Positions 47,392 through 56,524 of a stretch of DNA of 64,000 nucleotides are shown here, one piece after another. The notes beneath the pieces were generated by a model, which was given only the letters and a program-made list of their open reading frames with translations, did not search any database and was not told the DNA's origin. Every line of letters begins with the position of its first letter. The first letter of the stretch is position 1. Source of the stretch: Prauserella endophytica. Its GTDB lineage: Bacteria; Actinomycetota; Actinomycetes; Mycobacteriales; Pseudonocardiaceae. A program made the position numbers and the translations under genes. The stretch lies in assembly GCF_005146945.1 (NCBI RefSeq), contig NZ_SWMS01000013.1, positions 1 through 64,000 of the forward strand, in the 5' to 3' direction.

Positions 47392-48042
47392 ATGACCGCG
47401 CAGCTGGCCCAGGACAACTCAGGCGAACTCGGAGGTATCGCCGGATGGGCCGTCGACCTGATGGACGTACTCGGGGGCCCGGGTGCCGCCATCACGGTCG
47501 GCCTCGACAACCTGTTCCCGCCGATCCCGAGCGAGCTGGTGCTGCCGCTGGCGGGGTTCAGCGCCGCCAACGGCACGTTCTCGCTGGTCGAGGCCCTGAT
47601 CTGGACTACGGCGGGGTCGGTGCTCGGCGCGATCATCGTCTTCTACCTCGGGCAGCTGCTCGGCCGTGAGCGCACCCGGTGGCTCATCTGCAAGTTGCCG
47701 CTGGTGAAGCCCGAGGACTTCGACAAGGCCGAGGAGTGGTTCGCCAAGCACGGCACCAAGGCGGTGTTCCTGGGGCGGATGGTGCCGCTGGTGCGGAGTT
47801 TCATCTCGCTCCCGGCAGGCATCCAGAGGATGCAGTTCTGGACCTTCCTGTTGCTGACCACGCTGGGCAGCCTCATCTGGAACTCGATCTTCGTGATCGC
47901 CGGTTACGCCCTCGGAGCCAACTGGCACGTGGTGGAGGAGTACGCGGGCGTGTTCCAGATCATCGTGATCGTTCTCGGCGTCGCCGCGGTGACCCTCTTC
48001 GTGGTCAAGCGCCTCCGCGACCGCTCCCGCACCCCCGCCTGA
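47392..48042 (+). CDS. DedA family membrane protein
   Basis: The 216-residue protein has the DedA/SNARE-associated core: GLDNLFPPIPSELVLPLAGF, the amphipathic re-entrant region FAKHGTKAVFLGRMVPLVRSFISLPAGIQRMQFWTF and three or four further hydrophobic helices. DedA proteins are proton-driven lipid flippases or scramblases; some recycle undecaprenyl phosphate or phosphatidylethanolamine. The motifs E(S)ELVLP and GRxxPxxR are intact. It is convergent with lon, with a strong palindromic terminator (48058-48110) between them. Confidence 0.9.
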   Translation: MTAQLAQDNSGELGGIAGWAVDLMDVLGGPGAAITVGLDNLFPPIPSELVLPLAGFSAANGTFSLVEALIWTTAGSVLGAIIVFYLGQLLGRERTRWLICKLPLVKPEDFDKAEEWFAKHGTKAVFLGRMVPLVRSFISLPAGIQRMQFWTFLLLTTLGSLIWNSIFVIAGYALGANWHVVEEYAGVFQIIVIVLGVAAVTLFVVKRLRDRSRTPA

Positions 48043-48057
48043 GAGGCCTGCCCGACT

Positions 48058-48110
48058 GCCCCCAAGGCCACCTTTGTTGCGCTCAACGCAACAAAGGTGG
48101 CCTTGGGGGC
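48058..48110. repeat. Long palindrome, AAGGCCACCTT family, copy 4
   Basis: A perfect 24-bp inverted repeat (48058-48081 with 48087-48110) has a 5-base loop and is followed by TTTTGT. Arms read GCCCCCAAGGCCACCTTTG then TTGCG, closest to copy 1 at 28828. It lies between the convergent DedA and lon genes and probably terminates both. Confidence 0.88.
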
Positions 48111-48115
48111 TTTTG

Positions 48116-50551
48116 TCACGCCGCGTGGGCGAGGGGCGTCGAGGCGGGCTCCAGCGCCAGGGCCAGCACCTCACGGACGCTGCTCACCAGGTGGACGTCG
48201 AGCTGGGCGAGGATCTCCTCTGGCACGTCGTCCAGGTCCGGCTCGTTGCGCTGCGGGATGATCACCGTCCGCAGGCCGGCCCGGTGCGCGGCGAGCAGCT
48301 TCTGCTTCACGCCGCCGATCGGCAGCACGCGGCCCGTCAGCGACACCTCGCCCGTCATCGCCACGTCGGCGCGCACGAGCCTGCCGGACAGCAGCGACGC
48401 CAGCGCCGTCGTCATCGTCACGCCCGCCGAGGGGCCGTCCTTCGGCACCGCGCCCGCAGGCACGTGGACGTGCACGCCGCGCTCCTTGAGGTCGCCGACC
48501 GGCAGTTCCAGCTCGGCTCCCCGCGAGCGCAGGTACGACAGCGCGATCTGCGCCGACTCCTTCATCACGTCGCCGAGCTGACCGGTCAGGGTCAGCCCCG
48601 TGCCGCCGGTCTCCGCGTCGGCCAGTGACGCCTCGACGTACAGCACGTCGCCGCCGGCACCCGTCACCGCGAGCCCGGTCGCGACACCCGGCGTCGCCGT
48701 GCGCTGCTCACCGGCCGGCAGCGACGACTCCGGCACGTGCCGCGGCCGCCCGAGGTAGCCCTCCAACTCGGGTTCGCCGACCGTCAGCGGCAGCGTGACC
48801 TCTTCCAACGCCACCTTGGTCGCCACCTTGCGCAGCACCTTCGCGATCGTGCGGTTCAGGTTCCGCACCCCCGCCTCGCGTGTGTACTCCGCCGCGATCC
48901 GGCTCAGCGCCGCGTCGGTGAACGTCACGTCGCCCTCGGCGAGACCCGCGCGCTCCAGCTCGCGGGGCAGCAGGTGATCGCGCCCGATGGTCACCTTCTC
49001 GTGCTCGGTGTAGCCGTCGAGTGTCACCAGCTCCATGCGGTCGAGCAGGGGCCCCGGAATGGTCTCCAGCGCGTTGGCCGTGGCCAGGAACACGACGTCG
49101 GAGAGGTCCAGCTCCACCTCGAGGTAGTGGTCGCGGAACGTGTGGTTCTGCTCGGGGTCGAGCACCTCCAGCAGCGCCGCCGTCGGGTCGCCGCGGTAGT
49201 CGGCGCCGACCTTGTCCACCTCGTCGAGCAGCACCACCGGGTTCATCGACCCGGCCTCCTTGATCGCGCGCACGATCCGGCCGGGCAGCGCGCCGACGTA
49301 GGTCCGCCGGTGACCCCTGATCTCGGCCTCGTCGCGGATGCCGCCCAGCGCCACGCGCACGAACTTGCGTCCCATCGCCTTGGCGATCGACTCACCCAGC
49401 GACGTCTTGCCGACGCCGGGAGGGCCCGCCAGCGCCAGCACGGCCCCGCCGTGCCGACCGCCCACAGTGGACTCCGCTGTGCCCGACGGCGCCTCGGCGG
49501 TAAGGAGTGCCTCGGCGCGCCGCTGCCGCACGGCCAGGTACTCGATGATGCGTTCCTTCACGTCGTCGAGCCCGGCGTGGTCGGCGTCGAGCACCTCGCG
49601 CGCGCCCGCGATGTCGTGCACGTCGGTGGTCCTGACCTGCCACGGGATGTCCAGCACCGTGTCGAGCCACGTGCGGATCCAGCCCCCCTCCGGGGACTGG
49701 TCGGAGGTCCGCTCCAGCTTGTCGACCTCGGCGAGCGCGGCCTTGCGGACGTGCTCGGGCAGGTCGGCCGACTCCACGCGGGCGCGGTAGTCGTCGTCCT
49801 TGGCGCTGCCGTCCAGCTCACCGAGCTCCTTGCGGATCGCCTCGAGCTGGCGGCGCAGCAGGAACTCCTTCTGCTGCTTCTCCATGTCCTGCTCGACGTC
49901 CTTGCGGATGGTGTCGTTCACCTTCAGCTCGGCCAGGTACGCCCTGCCGGTCTCCAGCGCGGTCTCCAGCCGGGCGGTGATGTCGAGCGTGCGCAGCAGC
50001 TCGAGTTTCTGCTCGGTGTCCAGGTACGGCGCGTTGCCGGCGAGGTCCGCGATCGCGGACGGGTCGTCGAGCTGCTGCACCGCGTCGAGCATCTGCCACA
50101 CGCCGCGCTGTTGCAGCAGTGAGATCACGACGGACTTGAACTCCGCCGCCAGCTCGCGGGTGCGCTCGTCGGCGGGCAGCTCGACGGCGGGGTCTGCGTG
50201 CACCCACCGGGCCTCGCCGGGACCGTCGGCAGGGGAGCCGACGAGCGCGCGGCGCGTGCCGCGCACCAGCGCGGCCGAGGAGCCGCCGGGGACGCGGCCG
50301 ATGCGTTCGACCGTCGCGACCGTGCCGACCTCGGCGAGCTCGCCGTCGATCCTGGGCACGATCAGCACCTCGGCCTTGCCCGCGCCCGCCGACCGGATTC
50401 CTGGCAGCGACGCGACACCCGGCGCCTTCGCCTGCGCCGACTCGACCGCGTCGCGGGTGTCCCGCTCCGCGAGGTCGAAGGGCACGACCATGCCCGGCAG
50501 CACGACGTCGTCGTCGAGTGGGAGTACGGGGAGGAGCTGTGTCTGGGTCAT
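48116..50551 (-). CDS. lon: ATP-dependent Lon protease
   Basis: The 811-residue protein is a full-length LonA. It has the N-terminal LAN domain ([21 protein letters not shown]), a coiled coil ([24 protein letters not shown]), the AAA module with Walker [16 protein letters not shown] and Walker [14 protein letters not shown], and the protease domain with the Ser-Lys dyad ([11 protein letters not shown] and [14 protein letters not shown]). It degrades misfolded and regulatory proteins. The ATG at 50551 follows GGGAG. A HAIR-type inverted repeat 18 bp upstream (50569-50589) suggests repression by HspR, as reported for lon in Streptomyces. Some actinobacteria lack lon, so its presence is informative. 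Confidence 0.96.
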   Translation of the reverse strand: MTQTQLLPVLPLDDDVVLPGMVVPFDLAERDTRDAVESAQAKAPGVASLPGIRSAGAGKAEVLIVPRIDGELAEVGTVATVERIGRVPGGSSAALVRGTRRALVGSPADGPGEARWVHADPAVELPADERTRELAAEFKSVVISLLQQRGVWQMLDAVQQLDDPSAIADLAGNAPYLDTEQKLELLRTLDITARLETALETGRAYLAELKVNDTIRKDVEQDMEKQQKEFLLRRQLEAIRKELGELDGSAKDDDYRARVESADLPEHVRKAALAEVDKLERTSDQSPEGGWIRTWLDTVLDIPWQVRTTDVHDIAGAREVLDADHAGLDDVKERIIEYLAVRQRRAEALLTAEAPSGTAESTVGGRHGGAVLALAGPPGVGKTSLGESIAKAMGRKFVRVALGGIRDEAEIRGHRRTYVGALPGRIVRAIKEAGSMNPVVLLDEVDKVGADYRGDPTAALLEVLDPEQNHTFRDHYLEVELDLSDVVFLATANALETIPGPLLDRMELVTLDGYTEHEKVTIGRDHLLPRELERAGLAEGDVTFTDAALSRIAAEYTREAGVRNLNRTIAKVLRKVATKVALEEVTLPLTVGEPELEGYLGRPRHVPESSLPAGEQRTATPGVATGLAVTGAGGDVLYVEASLADAETGGTGLTLTGQLGDVMKESAQIALSYLRSRGAELELPVGDLKERGVHVHVPAGAVPKDGPSAGVTMTTALASLLSGRLVRADVAMTGEVSLTGRVLPIGGVKQKLLAAHRAGLRTVIIPQRNEPDLDDVPEEILAQLDVHLVSSVREVLALALEPASTPLAHAA

Positions 50552-50568
50552 CAATACGCTCCCGTCTT

Positions 50569-50589
50569 GTTGAGTACATCTCGCTCAAC
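50569..50589. promoter_or_regulatory. HAIR element (HspR operator) upstream of lon
   Basis: GTTGAGT-N7-GCTCAAC (50569-50575 and 50583-50589) matches the HAIR consensus CTTGAGT-N7-ACTCAAG at the TTGAGT and CTCAA positions and in spacing. It lies 18-38 bp before the lon start, in the right place to block transcription until heat stress titrates HspR/DnaK. Confidence 0.75.
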
Positions 50590-50643
50590 TTTCTGGAGCG
50601 CCTCCAGATTCCCCGCTGGTGTTCGCCGGGAGCGATCAGCGCC

Positions 50644-51573
50644 TCAGCCCCGCGCCGCGGGCCTGCGGTACCAGGAGGTCCACAGTGGCCGGTAGCCCTG
50701 CGCGTACCAGAACGGCGTCGAGCGCGGGCTGGCCAGCGCGTGGTGCAACAGCACGGCTTCCATGCCCGCCTCGTCGAACAGCTGGTGCACGTGCGCGGCG
50801 AGCGCCGAGCCGACACCGGTGCTGCGGGCCTCCTCCGCGACGTGCATCGAGGCCAGGTAACCGGCCCGCTCCACCGCGACGTACCCGCCGATCCAGTCGG
50901 CGGCCGGCGGCAGCTCGACGTGTACGAAACCGAGCGGCTTGCCGTAGAGTTCCGCGATCCACAGTGACGGCACGACCGCGCCCGCGTCGGCGAGCATCGC
51001 GCTGGTGGCTGCGGTGATCGCGCGTTCCTCACCGTCGCGCCGCGTCACGAGGCCGAACTGCGCGTCGTATTGCCGGAGCTCCAACTGCAACCGCACCAGT
51101 GTGGCCAGTTCGGACGGTTCCGCGTGCCGGATGCGCACACCGGGCACCGCGGGCGGGCCGCTCGCGTGCCGGTCGGCGGGCCGCACGGCGAGCACCCGCG
51201 TGGGGGCGAACCCCCGGCGCAGCAGCTCACCGGTCCCGACCGTGTCCCTGCTCGGCCGTGTCACCACGGCGGCGCTGTCCCAGTCGGTGGACCCCGTCTC
51301 CTCCAGCAGCAGGTCCCACTCCGTGAGCAGCGAACCGAAGGCCGCACCAGGATCGGTTCCCCCGAGCCGGACATCGAGGCGGTACTCGGTGAGGGGTCGC
51401 CACAGCGCCTCCGGCGTTCCCGGCTCGACGCGCGACCGGGTCGCGAGCGCGATCCCGTCGCGAGTGGTCAGCCGGGTCCCGCTTTCGGCGTCCCATGGCA
51501 AGGGCTTCGGCAACAGTGCGTCCGCCGCGGCCAGCCGCTTGGCGTGCTCGGCGGCGATGGCATCGATCTCCAT
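50644..51573 (-). CDS. GNAT-family N-acetyltransferase
   Basis: The 309-residue protein has a C-terminal GNAT fold with the acetyl-CoA loop AEEARSTGVGSALAAHVHQLFDEAG and a final strand LLHHALASPRSTPFWYAQGYRPLW. The N-terminal half (residues about 1-140) looks like a second, degenerate GNAT repeat, as in tandem GNAT proteins. I chose the ATG at 51573 (MEIDAIAAEHAKRL); an upstream start at 51585 adds four residues. The acetylated substrate is unknown. It is upstream of lon in the same direction but separated by the HAIR-bearing promoter region, so it is probably a separate unit. Confidence 0.82.
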   Translation of the reverse strand: MEIDAIAAEHAKRLAAADALLPKPLPWDAESGTRLTTRDGIALATRSRVEPGTPEALWRPLTEYRLDVRLGGTDPGAAFGSLLTEWDLLLEETGSTDWDSAAVVTRPSRDTVGTGELLRRGFAPTRVLAVRPADRHASGPPAVPGVRIRHAEPSELATLVRLQLELRQYDAQFGLVTRRDGEERAITAATSAMLADAGAVVPSLWIAELYGKPLGFVHVELPPAADWIGGYVAVERAGYLASMHVAEEARSTGVGSALAAHVHQLFDEAGMEAVLLHHALASPRSTPFWYAQGYRPLWTSWYRRPAARG

Positions 51574-51646
51574 GGCCTTATCCAAGCGGACATGGTATGA
51601 GGTATGTCACTCAGGGATCGACTACGGGCGGCGACCATGAGGACGG

Positions 51647-51713
51647 TGAGATCACCCTCACTGAGGCTGACATGTCACTTCGTTGGTGGCGCGTTAACCC
51701 TGAGGTGATCTCA
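51647..51713. promoter_or_regulatory. Inverted repeats upstream of the GGDEF-EAL gene
   Basis: TGAGATCACC (51647-51656) recurs inverted as GGTGATCTCA (51704-51713), 47 bp apart, in the 239-bp gap between the divergent acetyltransferase and GGDEF-EAL genes. The first copy is itself nearly palindromic (GGTGAGATCACC). A pair of half-sites for one dimeric regulator is possible. No clear sigma-A promoter was recognised. Confidence 0.35.
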
Positions 51714-51812
51714 TGGCGTTCGAATCGAGGCCTTGATACGCCCTCCGGGGTACAGTGATGCCTCGTTCGCGAGCTGGCCCCCGCGGGCACAGCGGGACGG
51801 AAGGGAGGTTGC

Positions 51813-54455
51813 ATGCCGGACGCGCACGACGAGTCTGTCGGATCCAGTGCGGCTGTAGCCGAGGCACCTGCCTCTCGTCCGAGCGGTCCCGCGTCCGCCG
51901 AGGCCAGGACCGATGAGCGGAGATTCCGTTACTACACAGTAGCCGTGTTGCCGCTGAGCTTGCTCGCGGCGGCCGCGGTGTCGCTCTGGGAGCCGTTCGA
52001 GGGTTCGGTCCACCTGTGGTGGATCGGACCACTGCTCGCACTCGCGTTCCTCGGGGCGGAACAGCTCGGGGTCAACGTCGACGTCCGCAGCGGGATCTCC
52101 TGGACCATCTCCTTCACCGAGATCCCACTCGTCATCGGTTTCTTCGTGGCGCCCTTCGAAGTTGTGCTCGCCGCACACGTCGTCGCCGGCGTCACCACCC
52201 TGCTCGCGAGAAAGGTCACCGGGCGCGTCCTCTACAACGCAGGCGCGTTCATCTTCGAGGTCACCAGCGCGTTCGCCGTGGCCGGTCTGGTCAAGCAGGC
52301 CCTCGGCAGCGGCCAGGGCGAGATGCCGTGGCTCGCGGCACTCGCCGGCACCCTCACCGCGCCGCTCGCCAGCACGCTGCTCGCGATGGCCGCCGTGCGC
52401 GTGCTGCGCCGCCGCATGCGGGTCGGCACCGCGCTGCGGCTCGCGGGCCGCATCCTCGTGGTCGGCTTCGTCAACGCGTCGGTGGGCCTCACGGGCTATC
52501 TCGTCATTTCCAAGACTCCCGAGGCGTGGCCGATCGTGCTCGCCGTGAGCCTCGGCCTCGCCGCGCTGTACTGGGCCTACTCCGACCTGCTGCGCGAGCA
52601 GCGCGACATGGAGGCCCTCTCCGACGTGAGCCTCATGGTCGCCCGCTCCGGTCAGCAGGCGGCCGCGCGCCCCGCCAGCCTCGGCGACGAGCTCGGCCAG
52701 GAAGTCGACTTCGGCGAGTGGTCCACGATCGCCGAGCGGATCAAGGACCAGCTCGCCGCGGCCAGGGTCGTGCTGCGGTTGCGGCTGGAGCCCGACGAGC
52801 CGATGCGCTCCGTCGTCGCGGGTGACGAGCTCCCGGTGAGCTTCGTCCGCCCCGACGACCCGCTGCTGCGCCTGCCCGGCGCCCACGTGCGGCACTTCCG
52901 GGTCACCGAGGCCAACCCCGAGGTCCGTGCCGCACTGCTCGACCGCGGCGCGCAGGAGTCGCTCGTGGTGCCGTTGCGCAGCGCCAACCAGCTGCTCGGC
53001 GTGGTCGAGGCGCACGATCGCCTCTCCCGCTGGCGCGGCTTCGGCAAGTACGACGTGCAGCTGCTCGGCACCATGGCAAGCCACCTGGCGACGGCGCTGG
53101 ACAACCGCAGGCTGCTAGCGACCCTGCGGCACGACGCCTACCACGACCCGCTCACCGGCCTGCTCAACCGGCCCGGCTTCCGGCAGGTGGCCCGCGAACC
53201 GCTGCGCGAGCGCGTGCAGTCCGTCGTGCTGCGGGTGGATCTCGACGTGTTCTCTCAGGTCAGCGACGCCCTCGGTTACGCGTGGGCCGACCGGATGGTG
53301 ATGGCGGCGGGCCGGCGCATCCGCGACGTGCTCGGCCCCGAGGTCTCGCTCGCGCGGCTCGAGGGCGCGTCCTTCGCGGCCCTGCTCGTCGGCTGCCTCC
53401 CCGACGACGCGCACCGCATCGCCGAGCGGCTGCGGGCCCAGCTGTCCGCCCCGTACCCCGTCGACCGGCTAACCGTGGAGGCCAACGCCATGGTCGGCTA
53501 CGCCTCCACGAGCTCAGAGGAGAACGGACACCTCGTCGACGTCGACACGCTCCTGCAGCGTGCCGACATGGCCGTGCGGGCCACCCGCGGCGGCGAGGAG
53601 GTGCGTGGCTACGTGCCGAGCATGGGTCAGATCTTCCTGCGCCGGTTCCAGATGGTCACCCAGTTCCGGCAGGCACTGGAGGAGGGCCAGGTCACCGTCC
53701 ACTACCAGCCGAAGGTCTCCCTGCCCGGCAAGCACGTGCTGGGCGTCGAGGCACTCGTGCGCTGGCAGCACCCCGAGTTCGGCCGGGTCGACCCGGACGA
53801 GTTCGTGCCCGCGGTCGAGGCCGCGGGGCTGGTGGGGGCGCTGACGTCGTTCGTGCTCGACAAGGCGCTCGACCGCGTGCGCCGCTGGCTCGACGAGGGC
53901 CTGCGCATCTCGGTCGCCGTGAACCTCTCGGTGCGCAACCTCGCCGACGAGGAGTTCCCGGTCAAGGTGGCGGCCGCACTCGACCGCTTCGGAGTACCCG
54001 CGGAGCTGCTGACGTTCGAGCTGACGGAGTCGGGCGTGATGGCCGACCCGCAGCGAGCGTTGCCGATCCTGCGGGAGCTGCACAGCCTCGGCATCGTGCT
54101 CGCCGTCGACGACTTCGGCACCGGCTACTCGTCGCTGGCCTATCTGCGCCAGCTGCCGGTCGACCAGGTCAAGATCGACAAGAGCTTCGTCCTCGGCATG
54201 GGCACCGACCTCGGCGACCTCGCCGTCGTGCGCTCGATCGTCGAGCTCGGCCACTCGCTGGGCCTGACCGTGGTGGCGGAGGGCGTCGAGGAGGACGTCG
54301 CGCGCGACCAGCTGGAGGCCATGGGCTGCGACGTGGCGCAGGGCTACCTGATCTCGCGGCCGCTGTCGGAGGAGCGGTTGGAGGCCTGGCTGCAGGCCCG
54401 CACGGCGCGCTCGCTCGGGCACCACTCCGAGATCGTCCTGACCCTGCTGACCTGA
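51813..54455 (+). CDS. Cyclic di-GMP phosphodiesterase with GAF and degenerate GGDEF domains
   Basis: The 880-residue protein has an N-terminal membrane sensor of six or more helices (residues about 40-240), a GAF-like domain (LLDRGAQESLVVPLRSANQLLGVVEAHDRL), a GGDEF domain and an EAL domain. The GGDEF signature is replaced by LEGASF (about residues 514-519), so diguanylate cyclase activity is unlikely. The EAL domain keeps EALVRW (Glu646), NLSVRN, FELTES and DDFGTGYSSL (about residue 765), so phosphodiesterase activity is likely. The ATG at 51813 follows AGGGAGG. Cyclic di-GMP controls development in filamentous actinobacteria, which this protein could affect. Confidence 0.9.
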   Translation: MPDAHDESVGSSAAVAEAPASRPSGPASAEARTDERRFRYYTVAVLPLSLLAAAAVSLWEPFEGSVHLWWIGPLLALAFLGAEQLGVNVDVRSGISWTISFTEIPLVIGFFVAPFEVVLAAHVVAGVTTLLARKVTGRVLYNAGAFIFEVTSAFAVAGLVKQALGSGQGEMPWLAALAGTLTAPLASTLLAMAAVRVLRRRMRVGTALRLAGRILVVGFVNASVGLTGYLVISKTPEAWPIVLAVSLGLAALYWAYSDLLREQRDMEALSDVSLMVARSGQQAAARPASLGDELGQEVDFGEWSTIAERIKDQLAAARVVLRLRLEPDEPMRSVVAGDELPVSFVRPDDPLLRLPGAHVRHFRVTEANPEVRAALLDRGAQESLVVPLRSANQLLGVVEAHDRLSRWRGFGKYDVQLLGTMASHLATALDNRRLLATLRHDAYHDPLTGLLNRPGFRQVAREPLRERVQSVVLRVDLDVFSQVSDALGYAWADRMVMAAGRRIRDVLGPEVSLARLEGASFAALLVGCLPDDAHRIAERLRAQLSAPYPVDRLTVEANAMVGYASTSSEENGHLVDVDTLLQRADMAVRATRGGEEVRGYVPSMGQIFLRRFQMVTQFRQALEEGQVTVHYQPKVSLPGKHVLGVEALVRWQHPEFGRVDPDEFVPAVEAAGLVGALTSFVLDKALDRVRRWLDEGLRISVAVNLSVRNLADEEFPVKVAAALDRFGVPAELLTFELTESGVMADPQRALPILRELHSLGIVLAVDDFGTGYSSLAYLRQLPVDQVKIDKSFVLGMGTDLGDLAVVRSIVELGHSLGLTVVAEGVEEDVARDQLEAMGCDVAQGYLISRPLSEERLEAWLQARTARSLGHHSEIVLTLLT

Positions 54456-54530
54456 TGATTTCCCGTTGCGGACCCCCGGTTTCCCGGCCGATCGGGGCCT
54501 CAGGTACTCTTTTCGAGGCTCGTTGAGCAC

Positions 54531-54603
54531 GCCCCTTTAGCTCAGTCGGCAGAGCGTCTCCATGGTAAGGAGAAGGTCTACGGTTCGATTCCGTAAAGGG
54601 GCT
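54531..54603 (+). tRNA. tRNA-Thr (GGU)
   Basis: The acceptor GCCCCTT (54531-54537) pairs with AAGGGGC (54596-54602), with discriminator T. The D-arm contains AGCTCAGTCGGCAGAGC, the anticodon loop ATGGTAA reads GGT, and the T-arm holds GGTTCGATTCC. CCA is not encoded. It is the first of the tRNA pair before rpmG, as in mycobacteria. Confidence 0.95.
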
Positions 54604-54657
54604 CGGAGATCTGGGCCGCGATGCGTAAGCTGGTGTATCGCGGCCAAGATCGTGTGA

Positions 54658-54730
54658 GGCGGTGTAGCTCAGTCGGTAGAGCAAGCGGCTCATAATCGCT
54701 GTGTCGCCGGTTCAAGTCCGGCCACCGCTA
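54658..54730 (+). tRNA. tRNA-Met (CAU), elongator
   Basis: The acceptor GGCGGTG (54658-54664) pairs with CACCGCT (54723-54729, with a first G-U pair). The anticodon loop CTCATAA reads CAT, and the T-arm is GCCGGTTCAAGTCCGGC. Paired first bases rather than the initiator mismatch, and the lack of the three-GC anticodon stem, mark it as elongator. Confidence 0.93.
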
Positions 54731-54788
54731 CGCCAGTGGGCGGGCTGTGTTTGCGGAGAGCGCAAACCGGTCTGGCTCCGCCATTACC

Positions 54789-54809
54789 TTGGGGGGTGCG
54801 ACCCCCCAA
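54789..54809 (+). terminator. G/C-run hairpin after tRNA-Met
   Basis: TTGGGGGGT (54789-54797) pairs perfectly with ACCCCCCAA (54801-54809) around GCG. A second G/C-rich inverted segment (CCGGAGGGGC...GCCCCCCGG) follows within 30 bp. Together they probably end the tRNA transcript before rpmG. Confidence 0.5.
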
Positions 54810-54883
54810 ACCCCCGCCCGGAGGGGCTCCGCCCCCCGGACCCCCCGGAATGGTGGGTACGAGTAGCTAGTAGAGGAGCCGAA

Positions 54884-55048
54884 GTGGCTGCCACCGACGT
54901 GCGACCGAAGATCACGCTGGCGTGCGAGGAGTGCAAGCACCGCAACTACATCACCAGGAAGAACCGGCGTAACGATCCGGATCGCCTGGAGATGAAGAAG
55001 TTCTGCCCGAACTGCGGCACGCACCGCAACCACAAGGAGACCCGCTGA
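54884..55048 (+). CDS. rpmG: 50S ribosomal protein L33
   Basis: The 54-residue protein (GTG start after AGAGGAG) matches L33 of the zinc-binding C+ type: [20 protein letters not shown], then [17 protein letters not shown], with two CxxC pairs for zinc. It binds the 50S subunit near the E site. Zinc-free paralogues induced under zinc starvation exist in actinobacteria; this copy is the zinc form. The location after tRNA-Thr and tRNA-Met equals rpmG2 of mycobacteria. A strong terminator follows. Confidence 0.96.
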   Translation: MAATDVRPKITLACEECKHRNYITRKNRRNDPDRLEMKKFCPNCGTHRNHKETR

Positions 55049-55057
55049 GCTCCTGAT

Positions 55058-55094
55058 CAACAAGGCCGCCCCCGATCTGGGGGCGGCCTTGTTG
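55058..55094 (+). terminator. Rho-independent-type terminator of rpmG
   Basis: A perfect 16-bp stem (55058-55073 with 55079-55094, arm CAACAAGGCCGCCCCC) with loop GATCT ends in TTGTTGTG. It separates rpmG from the S1 protease gene. Confidence 0.8.
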
Positions 55095-55196
55095 TGTGTC
55101 CAGCTGGTTGGAAAGAAGCCAACGAAAGACGCTAGCGGTTCACGGGTGACCGGACTCACTCTACCGGGTGACAACCCTGCGAAAGTGAGAACCGGT

Positions 55197-56288
55197 ATGA
55201 ACACCAGGTCCAGAACCGCGATCACCCTGGCAGCCAGCGCCTTCACGCTGGGTCTCCTGGCCCCCTCGGTGGCGTCCGCGGCGAGTGTCGGGGGCTACTC
55301 GAGCGACGTGGCCGGTGCGGCCATCGCCAGCATCACCTCCGAACGGGGCATCACCGATGCCGCCGCCGAGCGGCTACTCCAGGCGCAGCAGGCCGGCGCC
55401 GAGACCATCAGCGAGATCACCTCCGCGCTCGGCGCACAGCAGGCCGGGAGCTACCTGGACGCGGAAGGCCGCCCGGTCGTCAACGTCACGAGCGACGTCG
55501 CCGCCGCGAAGGTGGAGCAGGTGGGCGCGGTCGCCAAGGTCGTCACCCGCTCGGCCGCCGAGCTCGCCGAGGCGCGCGGCACCCTCGATGCCCTGCCAAC
55601 CGTCGCGCACACCTCCCTGGGGCTCGACCCGACCGCCAACCAGCTCGTGCTGACCGTCGCCGACGCGGCGGACGACAGCGCGGCCGCCGAGCTCGTCTCG
55701 GCCGCCGAGGGCCTCGGCGGTGCCGTGCGCGTCGAGCACGTCGCGGGCGGCATGCACAAGGCCATCTACAACGGCGAGGCCATCACCGGGGGCGGCAGCC
55801 GCTGCTCGGCCGGCTTCAACACCAACCGCGACGGCCAGAACTACATCGTCGACGCCGGTCACTGCACGGGCGCCGTCGCCGAGTGGAACGTCGGCCCTTC
55901 GGTGGACGCAAGCTTCCCCGAGAACGACTACGGCCTGATCGAGAACACCACCGGCAGCGCCCCCGGCGAGGTCACCCTGTGGGACGGCTCCACGCAGCCC
56001 ATCACCTCGGCCGCCGACGCCACCGTCGGCCAGGAGATCTGCAAGAGCGGCTCCACGACCAACCTGACCTGCGGCACCGTGCAGGCAGTGGACGTGACCG
56101 TGAACTACGCCGAGGGCTCGGTCCACCAGCTGGTGCAGACCTCGGCCGCGGTGAACTCGGGTGACTCCGGCGGCTGCATGTTCGCGGGCAGCGTCGGGCT
56201 CGGCATCACCTCGGGCATGGGCGGCGGAAGCTCGTTCTTCCAGCCCGTCGTCGAGGCCCTGAACGCCTACGGCGTGGCGCTGAACTAG
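55197..56288 (+). CDS. Secreted S1-family (alpha-lytic/streptogrisin-type) serine protease
   Basis: The 363-residue preproprotein has a Sec signal peptide (ITLAASAFTLGLLAPSVASA), a helical and beta pro-region (about residues 30-194) as in streptogrisins and alpha-lytic protease, and a mature domain starting near AITGGGSRCSAGFN (about residue 195). The catalytic triad is His222 (DAGHC), Asp244 (ENDYGLI) and Ser324 (NSGDSGG). The Cys pairs flanking His222 (RCS, HC) and in ICKSG/LTCGT fit family disulfides. I chose the ATG at 55197 to give a normal signal peptide. The gene interrupts the conserved rpmG-hadA order, and its stop lies exactly in the CTAG target site of the MITE-like element at 56285. 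Confidence 0.93.
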   Translation: MNTRSRTAITLAASAFTLGLLAPSVASAASVGGYSSDVAGAAIASITSERGITDAAAERLLQAQQAGAETISEITSALGAQQAGSYLDAEGRPVVNVTSDVAAAKVEQVGAVAKVVTRSAAELAEARGTLDALPTVAHTSLGLDPTANQLVLTVADAADDSAAAELVSAAEGLGGAVRVEHVAGGMHKAIYNGEAITGGGSRCSAGFNTNRDGQNYIVDAGHCTGAVAEWNVGPSVDASFPENDYGLIENTTGSAPGEVTLWDGSTQPITSAADATVGQEICKSGSTTNLTCGTVQAVDVTVNYAEGSVHQLVQTSAAVNSGDSGGCMFAGSVGLGITSGMGGGSSFFQPVVEALNAYGVALN

Positions 56289-56452
56289 TGCCCTCCGTCG
56301 GAAGTCTGTTGCTTGAGTCGGTGGATCCAGGTTTCCGCTGGCAAGGCGCCGGTTCGTCCTCGTACTGAGCCGTACTTGGGCGGACCGGCAACGCAGCCAG
56401 CGGGAAGCTGGGCCGCCGAATTATGTGGCGAACTTCCGGCGGGGGGCACTAG
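56285..56452. mobile_element. MITE-like palindromic insertion with CTAG duplication
   Basis: A 160-bp segment (56289-56448) has 17-bp terminal inverted repeats (TGCCCTCCGTCGGAAGT at 56289-56305 and the complement of TGCCCCCCGCCGGAAGT at 56432-56448, 15 of 17 matching). It is flanked by CTAG on both sides (56285-56288 and 56449-56452), a likely target-site duplication. The interior also folds back imperfectly (CCAG...CCGCTGGC against GCCAGCGGGAAGCTGG), so the whole may form a long hairpin. No transposase is encoded, so it would be a non-autonomous element or an old IS end pair. Confidence 0.65.
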
Positions 56453-56524
56453 CGGCAGCGGACACGGACACCGGGGGCCGTGAGGGCGGGCCAGGGCCCG
56501 CACGGCCCCCGGTAACCTGCACGG

